The notes beneath the pieces are model-generated. The model was given only the letters and a program-made list of their open reading frames with translations, had not been told where the DNA came from and ran no database searches. From contig BFEA01000053.1 in assembly GCA_003427395.1 (NCBI GenBank), positions 4,046,426 through 4,069,869 on the forward strand: DNA of 23,444 bases, written 5' to 3'. Shown here piece by piece: positions 1-9,388 of the stretch (within the stretch, counting starts at the first letter, position 1; each line of letters begins with the position of its first letter). The DNA is from Chara braunii. Lineage: Eukaryota > Streptophyta > Charophyceae > Charales > Characeae. The translations under genes and the position numbers were made by a program.

Positions 1-592
1 AATGAGACGAGGCCGGGGACCTCACAATTTTACCCGGAGTTATCCTGGCAGCCTCAGCCAGTTTAGCTTACGTGCACAACACAACAAACTAAATAGCTGC
101 TCATCATACAAGACCTGCTGGAAACTGGGTCCAGCGTCCCCAAGCCAAAAACTTTCCAAAAGTAAAACGATGAAGCTCAAGGCAAATAGTGAGCCATCCA
201 AGGAGCCTTGCTCATGATTCAACAGTACTCTGTGAAGTCTTAACTAAATCATTTCAAGCTCTGTCATTCTCAAGGCACCTGTTGTGCCCTGAGATAGGCC
301 CTGGGGACTCTCGTATCAACTGAATCCTTAGTTTTTCTCCAGGTGGCCTGAGTAACCTTCAAACTTTGAATACTTGTATTCTTGCAGCTGCTCACGAACT
401 GCCCAGGGGGCTGTCAGAGTAGCTAACCCGGGCCTAATATGGCCTGTACCTAACGGCTTCTGCGGGCTAGGAGACGCCCTGCTGCCCATTTTAGCACAGC
501 CACTGCGCTAGACTCATCCTTCCTTCTACTGAGAGTGTCGCAAATTTTGCCTTTGCCCAAGTCCTCGAAAACCAAATAAAATTTTTACTCTT

Positions 593-3500
593 CTAGTCCG
601 CCTGTATTATTATCCTAAGTCTGTACTTTATCTGATTACTACTATGTTGGATAGGAACAGTCTCATTGCGAAAGATTTTAGCATTGCGCGCAGCCCAGAT
701 TGTTTTCATAACAATACCTCTGCAAGAGAGGACTAAATAATTTATCCCTGAAGATATGCTCTCGTTTGTGCACAGTTTCCCAAACAGTCTAAAGTCATCT
801 TCCCAACTAAACTCCACTGAAGTTTTCTTCCAAAATTCCTTCCACCATTCCCATATTTCATCAGATAAAGGGCAGAGCGGCCACAAATGAGTAGCTGATT
901 CACACCCCCAGTTACACCGCATACATGTAGAATTCAGGCTCATCCCTCTCGTATTCAACCACATTGCGGTAAGAGTAATTTGAAGAGTCTGAAGCCATTG
1001 AAGGGCCACCTGTTTTTGAGAAGGTAAGTTCTTCAAAGCTTTCCAGAGTCTAAATAAATTTGACTCTCCTACTGACGTAATCTGCAGATCTTCCAATCTT
1101 TTCATAGCTGTTACCACTGGTTTTTTTACCACTTTCTCCTTTTGTAACTGGACTCCCAATTTGGTTTTGTAGAAAATCAGAGGGGTCATGGGACTTGGAG
1201 TACTTGCAGGCCAACCAAATAAGAGTGGTTCTACCACCAATCTGTCGTGGGCCCCCCGGATCAATCTACAGGTGGGTCTCCGCCCCTTTTCCTCCTCAAA
1301 AACTCTTACCTCTATCAGACCCAGGGTGGAAGGAACCATTCCCTCCTCTTCCATTAATAAGATGTTAGGATCTTTACCCGCCTTCCTCTTCCATTTCTGA
1401 ATCTTTGTCCCTGAGCGGAGATCAGGGCCTTCAATTCTCCAAAACTTATCCACAGGTCTCGGGTCCTGAACCCACACTCCTGCACTTAACTCATTGTCCC
1501 TCTTCAAGGCTTTAGTCCAATGCGGGGGAAGCGCCTGCTTAATCCTTTCATAGTTGGAATCCACATTACGCAGACCCAGTAATTTCCTTTTCACCAAGCC
1601 CAAGGGTAGCCAATCTCCCTCCTTCTCATCCCACAGGTCCCGGACCTGGAGCACTCTGTGTTCTACCCATGCTCTACCAAAGGAGCCTACTTTACCATCT
1701 GCCATAAACAATTCTTGATCCTGTTGTCTAATATATTGATTTTCAAATAAAATTTGATTGAGGATCTCCTCCTTCGATTTAGGCTGTTGGATGTAGTGGG
1801 GGCGTATCTTATTCCAGGCATACAAAATGTTGTGCCAGACTCTAGAGCCCGGTCTCCTGTTGCAGAATGAACCTATCATAAGGCAGAGCCAAATGTGATC
1901 CCCCCTGGTTAGTGACCATTCCTGAGTTAGGATGTATTCTGCCATGAGCCGCCAGCATTTCTCTGATTCCCCAAACATAGCTTCGATAGGCCACTTTACC
2001 AGTAGTGCAATGTTTTGTTGCTTTGGGTCTAAGATACCCAGGCCCCCTTCCTCCCTTGGTTTGGCTATCAAATCCCTGGCAGCCTTCACTATATAAGACT
2101 GGTTTTCTTCAGCTTGTGGTTTCCAGAGGTATCTTGTCGCTACTTGTTTAATCGATATATACGCCTCCTCTCCCAACAAGGAAACCGACATAGGAAACCA
2201 CAGTATTGAAAATGCGGCAGATGAGAGGACAAGAGCTCTCCCAAAAAGGGAAAGTTTATGGTTTCGTAACCAACTGTTAATTATAGATGTTACCTTCTCC
2301 ACCACTATAGCATCTTGAGTAGAAGAGCAGTCCGATAATGAAACCTGAACCCCCAGGAACCGATTTGAAGTATTTACCGGAATCTGACGCAGACCCCAGT
2401 TCACCGCAATTGAGTATTGCTGGGGGAGGAAATAAACTGACTTGTCCCAGTTAATGGATGCTTCAGACAGATCGCAAAACTCATCCAACGTCCTTTTCAA
2501 TTCCTCCAGGCTTCCCTTGTGATTTTTGCATGCGATAGTTAGGTCGTCTGCTAACGCTTCGCCCTTCCAGTGGATGTAGGGGGGGAGGTGCAGACCTATT
2601 ATTTTGTCATTGATTTTAATGTTAAGTAGGAGTATCTCTAGTTGAGTGACAAAAAGCAGTGGGGCCAGGGGGCACCCCTGTCTCAATGATCTAGTCAGCG
2701 GAAACCTTGAGATATCTGGTTATTAACCATTACCACAGAGGAGGCATCTATGTGCGTTGCTTTGACCCAAGTGCAAAAGTTATTACCAAAGCCCAATTTA
2801 GATAAGGAGCTAAACACAAAAGCCCAACCTACCTTGTCATAAGCTTTTTCCATATCCAATAACAGGACTGCGACCTCTTTCCTTTCTTTCCCAATAACTT
2901 TCAGCGCTTGGATCGTAGACATAATGTTGTCGAAAATCAGTCTCCCTTTCACAAAGGTTCCTTGTTCCTTTCCTACTAGGGCGGGGAGATAGTCTGCAAG
3001 TCTTATCGCGAGGGCCTTGGCCAGAATTTTATATGCAACATTCAAAACAGATATAGGCCTATAATTTCTTACCTCCCGCTTGTCTCCCTTCTTATAAAGG
3101 AGGGAGATCGCCCCTGTCAACCATCTTTTCGGTAAGTGTCCCGAAGGTAAGGCATTATTAAAGATTCCGGTTAGAAACGGGGCAAAGGCCTCCCAGGCAC
3201 TTAAAAACAACTCCACAAGAGACCGTTCCATGTCTGGGCACTTCCCCTTGGCCATCCGTTTAACTACCACATGTAGCTCTTGTCTGGAGAAGGGGGCATC
3301 TAAGAAACCCCTACCCTCTAGCAGGATCCTCGATCTCCCTCCATCCCAAAACTGTGAGTGCTGAGAAAGATCAGAGTCTGTGGTATCGTACGGCCTCCTT
3401 GTGGCCACTATATCCTGAAAGTAGGCTTTGGTATAGGAGCACATGACTCCCGCAGTGTTTGCTACAGGTTCATCAATGGCAAAGGGGTGTACTAATTCTC

Positions 3501-4690
3501 GTAGCACCGGCTTGGCCTGTCTGAGAATCAACGACCTGAAAGTTAACTTAGTCATTCTGTCGTAACCCACCACCCTCTTGATTTTTAGCCAATCCAGTCA
3601 TTCTTGGTGTCTATCCACCTCCATTTATTTCAATTTTACTAAGTTTGTTTTCCGCTGTTCCGACCAATTAATACTCAGTGAACGGGTCCCCCCCCATTTT
3701 GGCTTTCGCCTCCCTTACCGCTTCCTGGATCTGTTTTTCTTCCCAGTTCCGGTTAGCAGCCCTCATTCTGGAGAACATTTCTAAAGTTGTTGAAACAATC
3801 CCCAATCTCACTTCTGCCCAACTCCCTTCTTGATCAAACAGATCCTTTGCGTCCATCCATGCCACCATTTGCTTCCCCACCCATTCTGAAATGCCCTTCT
3901 CTTTCAAATGGTTGACGTTCAACCTAAAAGGGGGTCTAATGTGCTCTAGCTGATTAGCAGCAATTATATCCATTCCTAGTGGGGAGTGGTCAGACATTGA
4001 TTTAACCATGGTATCACACCACATACATCTATCCCATACTGACCCCCTAGCCAGGAAGAAATCCAACCTTCTCTTAGGGGAGGGAGCGGTGTTTGAAGGT
4101 CGTGGACCGATCCAAGTATATTCATTTAAGTCCGGGTTCAAAACCGTGTATACGTTGGACAGACCCTGTGTATCCATAAGGGCCGACAGAAGCATCGTAT
4201 CCTCTCTTATCGAAGACGGATTAGGTGAATCCAAGCTTGGATTCAGAATTGTATTCCAATCACCGACCAAGATGATGTTTTCTACGTCCGGGATCCATGA
4301 TGGTAGAGAAGCAAAAAACTTAGACCTTTCTTTATACTCCACTGGGGCATGTACTGACATTATGGCCCAGTCCTCCTCCTCCACTGCTATCTTTATCCAC
4401 AACACTCTTCCTTTAGGGTCCATAAAGTAATTTATAATTTCAATATCAAGGTCCTTATTAATTAATATAGCCACGTATCCCCGAGTACCTTCTGCGGGGG
4501 CCCAAAATTGGGGCCCCTTCCACCAACGCTTAGCATCTTCAATCTTTTCCCTGTTCAACTTCATCTCTTGTATACATGCAATATGCACGTCCTTTGAGTG
4601 GAACCACGCCGCTAATCTTTCTTTCTTAGAACTCTCGCCCAAGCCTCTGACATTCCAACTTACTACTCTAATCCTGTTGGGCAAGACCAT
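593..4690 (-). pseudogene. LINE ORF2: APE endonuclease, reverse transcriptase, zf-RVT; frameshifted
   Basis: ORF2 nicks target DNA and reverse-transcribes the element RNA at the nick. From the ATG at 4690 (340 codons) the endonuclease motifs are all present: WNVRGL (N13), QEMKL (E42), GDWN (D144, N146), RRLDFFL (D210) and SDHSPL (D234, H235). SVHAP replaces the usual NVYAP. The frame ends at a stop at 3668, followed by a short linker with a frameshift and two stops. RT then resumes at about 3573 with RNYRPISVLN, FVKGRLIFDN and LLLDMEKAYDKV (first catalytic Asp). A 1-base frameshift near 2690 splits the block before RQGCPLAPLLF. The catalytic box reads LADD (2543-2554) rather than F/Y-ADD. The fingers motif usually like GPDG is degraded (KCPDMERS). 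A C-terminal zf-RVT (CMRCNWGC...H...C) sits near 840-930. Full length would be about 1,365 residues, normal for plant L1 ORF2. Confidence 0.95.
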
Positions 4691-7549
4691 CTAGTTGGTC
4701 ATTGCCGCCAGAAGGTTGGATGCGGGAAACAGAGTCGTCGTTCCTCTCTTCGAGGACATCGCAGGGCTCTAAAGCCCACTGCTGCCGCATCGGGCCACCC
4801 GTGATAGGATAGGACCGTATATCTGTCCGGATCAACCAGTCTGCTATATAGTATGCATTTAGCTTGGAGCCCAATCTCATCCCTTTTAACGCTTCTGAAC
4901 CTGGCTCAAGAAGGGGGGTCATTGGGAGCCAGTGAGTATTTAGCTGTAGCCACTGCTCCTTGGTACCCTCCAGAGCAATGAGGCTCAGGAAGGCTATGTG
5001 TAGGATGATTTTATCACCTGCCTGGTCCTCTACCACATGCCTCCCAATCCTGGGTTCTTGCATCAACATCACAGTACCCATATCCTCCAAGACCACAGTC
5101 TGAGCTGTTTTCACCATTTGGTCCTCGTTGGGTTGACTGTGGACTGCTGCAGCCGGTAACTCCAGTACCTAGTCTTGAGCCCTTGTAGTCAACACACACA
5201 ACCCCACCTGGGTGGTAGTGTAGATAAGCGGAATAAAGAATTCCTTCACCGCCTTCTTGGCTCTGTCCTTCCGTGCTAACGATTTTATTGGGGTTGAGAA
5301 CGACAGATCAACCTTCTTTGTACTGCCTCCCACCGGCCTTTTTCTCTTGTCTGGATGTTTGGTCTCCATTTTCCCCCTATTTTGCTTTGGCTCTACTTGA
5401 AACTGTTCCCTGTAGGAGGAAGAGCCGTCTTTCAGTCTCATTTTCTTTGTTGGGACCGTATTTGCGGGACCGAAGCCAACATTCTCTTCTGCTGAAATTT
5501 CATGCATCTTGAGCCCTACTTTTTTATTTCTTTTGAAAGCTTATGTGTTGGCTTCCTCCAATGCATTGAATACCAGGTTGAGGGTCATCCCTCTGTTGGA
5601 TTTCTCCATAGTCAACGGCCCTTTCCCAAGCCCTGAAGGGGGGACTGACTTAATCTGTAAGTCTGCGAAGGGGTTCTCAATCAACAGCATCGCCCCCTGA
5701 TCGGGATTTCCGCCATTCAGGTCAGGTGTTATAACCTGGCTGTCTGGAATCAATCTTTCCCCTTTCTCCATGAGATCCTTCCCCTGTGATTGGTGATCCT
5801 CATTCCGGAGGTGAGCCCCCTCCTCCTTATCCAAATCCTTAGCTGCACCTTTCCCTATCTCCTCCCGGCTCCCTTCTTCCTCTCTTTCCGTCATTTGAAC
5901 ATTTTCGTTCTCCTCCTGCTTACCCTCTTCCTCGACCTTCTCCTTAGACAAAAGCCCTATACCAAGCCCGGCGGGGGAAACAGACTTAGTCTCTAGTTCT
6001 GCGGAGGGGTTCTCAGTCAGCGGCATCCCCCCCTGACCACCGTCCAGACCAGGTGTTAACACCTGGCTGTCAGGTACCACACTTTCCCCCCTCTCCAAGG
6101 GATCATTCCCCTGAGATCTGTGGTCTCCGATCCGAAGATGAGACCCCTCCTCCAAATCCTTATCTTCACCTTTCCCCAACCCCTCCCGGCTCCCTCCATC
6201 TTCTCTTACCGTCATTCGAACATCTTCATTCTCCTCTTTCTTGCCCCCTTCTTCAACTTTTTCCAATTTCGCCCTGCTAACCCCTGCCGTCTCGACACCC
6301 TTATCCAGCCCCGAGGTTTCTTTAGTGGACTTCTCGGGAGGCTGAGTAAGCACTTTCTTCTTCCTCCAATTCAGTTTGTAGCGTCTCGACTCCGAGCCCG
6401 CCTTCGGTAGAGACGGTGTCTTTTTCTTTTTGCCCCTTCCCATCGGAGGGTTAGGGTGAGGGTGATTTTTCCCTCCTTCCTTCTCACCCACCCCTTTATC
6501 TTTCCCTTTTACCGCCTTCCCCATTTCCCGATCGTCTGTGACTTTCTCCTGTCCATCAGTCCTTTCCTTCTCTTCCAATCCCTTCCCCTTTCCCTCTTTG
6601 TCCTCCGTCTCTTTCTCACCCTCTTCTTTCTCGCTCTCTTTCTCAATCACTTTCTCACCCCCTTCTTTCTCTTTCGGTTTCTCTTTAACTTCCTTCTCCT
6701 TTGTGACTTTTGTGAGTGCCTCTTTGTAATTTGCATTACGCGGGCAGGAGGGGTCTGAGTCAGAGTGGAAAAAACGTCTGCACTTACAGCACCAGGGCGA
6801 ATCCGTGCAGGCGACTTCCAACTCAACAAAACCATAGTCTCCCATATCAACTACCAGATGCCTTTTGTACTTCAGTCGCGCCGCGAGAGCCATGTCGAAG
6901 CAAATTGTCCACAGGTCCGGTGCAACCGGGTCTGCAAACGCCACCGAGGAGCTCAACACTGAGCCAAACGCTTTCTTGGCCGCACCCTTGAGATGGGGTA
7001 AGACCGAAATAGGAACATGCAGGACTCTGATCCAATAATACTTGTAGCTCATCGCCTTGTTCCACTCATACAATTGATTCTCATTCATCCATGGCTGGAA
7101 GGATATCATATATTTTTTCTTATCAAATTCGATACTATCCTGACCCTTCCTCTTCATCCACGTGGCTATACTAACAGAACTGGCCACATAGGTCACTAGA
7201 TTACGACCTTCATGACGAAAAATGCCCCTCTTGGGGGGTACGTTTAACTCTCCAGACCTCGCCCATCCTTCCTCATAAATTCGAACCAAACGATTTTTAA
7301 CCTTGATAGGCACAGAGGTCGTGTCGTCACCGAGTGAATTGTGACCGCATGTTGACGAAGCCAGTCAGCTTGAATTTGAAATACATCCTTATTAACAACC
7401 ACTCGTACAAAATCCGAGCCCGTCTCAACTACCTGTGGGGCAAAATCGTCCGGGAGGATTCCTTTGGAATAACATTCCTCCAAAGTCTCCTTTATCCTAC
7501 GTTTGTCCCCCGACGATAGTGACAACGGGACAGGATCGAGGGACGCCAT
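4668..7549 (-). pseudogene. LINE ORF1: DUF4283-like / CCHC zinc knuckle nucleic-acid-binding protein, interrupted
   Basis: ORF1 proteins of plant LINEs coat the element RNA. I start it at the ATG at 7549 (MASLDP...); an in-frame ATG 54 bases upstream (7603) is possible. A 1-base frameshift near 7320 links the N-terminal piece to a 590-codon frame (7313-5541). In that frame, residues about 70-150 resemble the DUF4283 region of plant LINE ORF1 (FQPW..., YYWIRVLHVP). A zinc knuckle C175-x2-C178-x4-H183-x6-C190 follows. Next come a Lys/Glu-rich stretch (about 200-280) and a tandem in-frame duplication of about 109 residues (roughly 349-457 and 458-568). The same frame stays open past a TAA at 5541-5543 and a TAG at 5169-5171, down to 4668. 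So the original ORF1 either ended at the TAA or extended further and overlapped ORF2 by 23 bases. The last 149 codons match nothing I recognise. Not functional as it stands. Confidence 0.85.
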
Positions 7550-7685
7550 CAAACCTAACAAACTAAAAACACACAACAATAAATTCCTGCTAAAGCGTAG
7601 CATGGGCAGAGGGATCGTTAAAAAAACGAACTCTCAATAGTACATGACACAGGAAGACGAAAGGCCTAGAGTATTGGAAACGAGA

Positions 7686-8065
7686 TTACCACCCTTCGAA
7701 CATCGCAGTCACACTAGCCTTGTCATAGTGCCACTTCGCCCGCTCCTGGTTTTCGATAGCCTGCGAGCCGAGCCTCATAGGGCAACGCCCCCACTCGTCC
7801 TCAATCTGCTGCAATACTTCGCCTGGGGCGGGCGCTCGTTGGTTTTCTCCTCATGGTGGTAGTTTGTCTGAGGAGTGCCTCCACGTCTTCACCCCCTACT
7901 ATTGACAGAGTCAAATCCTTCCTTCCCTCTGGATCCAGTCCAGAACCCACTCATCGTTCAGGGAACCCTTGAGATTGACGAGAACGAAGCATCTCCCCTT
8001 CACCCCTGACACGAGGCTACCCGGTCCGTGCCTTAACGCACGGACCGATAACTTCCTGCGTCCCT
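7686..8065 (-). pseudogene. decayed protein-coding remnant of unknown family
   Basis: Between the two LINEs the minus strand carries three consecutive coding-like pieces in shifting frames. The first contains GRCFVLVNLKGSLNDEWVLD and ends at a TGA at 7911-7913. The second reads LTLSIVGGEDVEALLRQTTT. The third contains EVLQQIEDEWGRCP and AKWHYDKASVTAMFEGW and ends at a TAA (7686-7688). The residue composition (aliphatic and charged mixtures, Trp near the ends) looks like real protein rather than chance, but I do not recognise the family. It could be the 5' part of LINE copy 1 or an older element or gene fragment into which the LINEs inserted. It has no intact start and at least two frameshifts, so it is not expected to be expressed. 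The opposite strand of 8150-8300 is also partly open, so orientation is not fully certain. Confidence 0.35.
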
Positions 8066-8305
8066 ACCACCGCCGCTACTCCCGCTAGCGCATCGCTTCC
8101 CCCGGCCTCCATGACACTTTTTTTGGTTTAGCGCATCGCTCCCCGATAATGCTGTCAGCGGATTGTCTGACGGACTTGAAGATAAGATACCCGAAGGAAC
8201 GCAAGCTGGACTCACCATACCTCCATACAATTCTGACTCAGGCGTGGCCACATGAAGACCATTCAACCTCCCATATCCAAGCACAACAGGGAAACACAAC
8301 TACCA

Positions 8306-9235
8306 ATGGTTAGAATTTGTATTGCCACCTGGAATCTGTAGGGCTTCAGAGATACCAACGGGCGACAAAAAAGATACAGAGTTAAATCTTGGATGCATGA
8401 AAATCGAATTTCGATTGCGTGCATACAAAAAAACAAGTTGGACTGTACGAAGATTATGCTGTTGGGAACATGGTGGGATGGGCTANAATTGTGGGCCCCT
8501 GCAAGAGGAACGAGGGGTGAAGTAGGAACTCTACTCCATAGGGACACAGAAGCATAAATCATAGAGCACTATGCAGACCTCTANGGGAGGTGGGCTTGGA
8601 TGCTACTATGGATAGGGGGGGTATCACTGGCAGTGGTTACAGTTTATACTCCGGTGGATACACAATAGAAACTCAGATTTTTCGAAGAACTGCAGGTAGT
8701 TCTTCCAGATGCAGACTTGGTAGTGGCCGAAGACTCAAACACATCGTTGGACGTCATTCTAGGAAGCAGCGGTGGTAGTTCAAAGGACACAGTGGTGTTG
8801 CTGGACTTGATGATGCATTGGGACCTGCGGGATATGTACAAAGAATTGCACCCAACTGATGAAGGGTACACCTGTTTTTCTGCAAAAGGTAAAGGTAGAA
8901 AACTTGACTACTTCCTCACAGCAGGGTTGGCTCAAAAGGCAGTGGTGGAGATTTGACAGTCAAATCATCCAATCTCGGACCATAAAACAGTGATTGCGAT
9001 CTTCCAATTGGGTCCGGAATCACAGCGGGGAAGAGGTTTCTTTTGGTTCAATGTGCAGAACCTCAGAAATGAGGAAATGAACGAGTGGACACAACAGTTT
9101 TGGACAAGATGGGGAGAACAGAAAAATAGTTTCCCTACAACTGCGGAATGGTGGGAGGGAGGATCTCGCATCCTCTCCAATCTACTTAATGTGTGTTCAA
9201 GGATCCTTGCGCTACAGAGAAATAAAGCGGGATGA
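8306..9235 (+). pseudogene. LINE copy 2 ORF2, endonuclease part, inactivated
   Basis: Comparison with copy 1 shows the APE endonuclease: ATWNL-stop-GF at the first motif (TAG at 8339-8341), then ACIQKNKL, LDYFL, and NHPISDH with SDH at 8975-8983. The catalytic Glu of the second motif is Lys here (QK instead of QE), and the GDWN block has become EDSNT, so the domain could not cut even if the stops were absent. Further stops lie near 8955 and after 9232. Two ambiguous bases (8486, 8584) fall in it. The C-terminal part (residues like EEMNEWTQQFWTRWGEQ) corresponds to the linker between endonuclease and RT. Confidence 0.85.
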
Positions 9236-9388
9236 AAGTGTTGGAGGAAGGTGGAAGAAGCAGAGAGGAAGATGAAGGAGCAACCCGTAGCAAGACTCAC
9301 TTAGGGGAAGGAGAGAACACACGGGCTAGCGGACTGGGACAGACTGCAACAAGAGAAAACAAAACAATGGTCTGAATGGTTAAAAGTC

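Larger units (their letters stand above)
1..7603 (-). mobile_element. L1-type LINE retrotransposon, nearly full length (copy 1)
   Basis: A non-LTR retrotransposon reading right to left: ORF1 with a CCHC knuckle, then ORF2 with APE endonuclease, reverse transcriptase and zf-RVT end, then a 3' UTR of about 590 bp. Seen: all domains in the canonical order on one strand, with no LTRs. The 3' end can be placed by comparison with a shorter copy ending at 20064-20076. There a T-run (the tail read on the plus strand) is followed by AATG, a GG(A/T)CCTCACA block and TACCCGGAGT; this window begins with AATG and then the same blocks, so the A-tail should lie just outside position 1. The 5' limit is not defined; the region upstream of ORF1 near 7610-7640 holds no recognisable boundary. 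Lesions are few: one frameshift and two in-frame stops in ORF1, and two frameshifts and two linker stops in ORF2. It is therefore probably a fairly recent but inactive insertion. Confidence 0.93.

Noticed and set aside
5790-6758. Plus-strand frames opposite LINE ORF1
   Set aside because: Shadow frames of the Lys/Glu-rich minus-strand coding region (reading as Phe/Leu/Ser/Pro).
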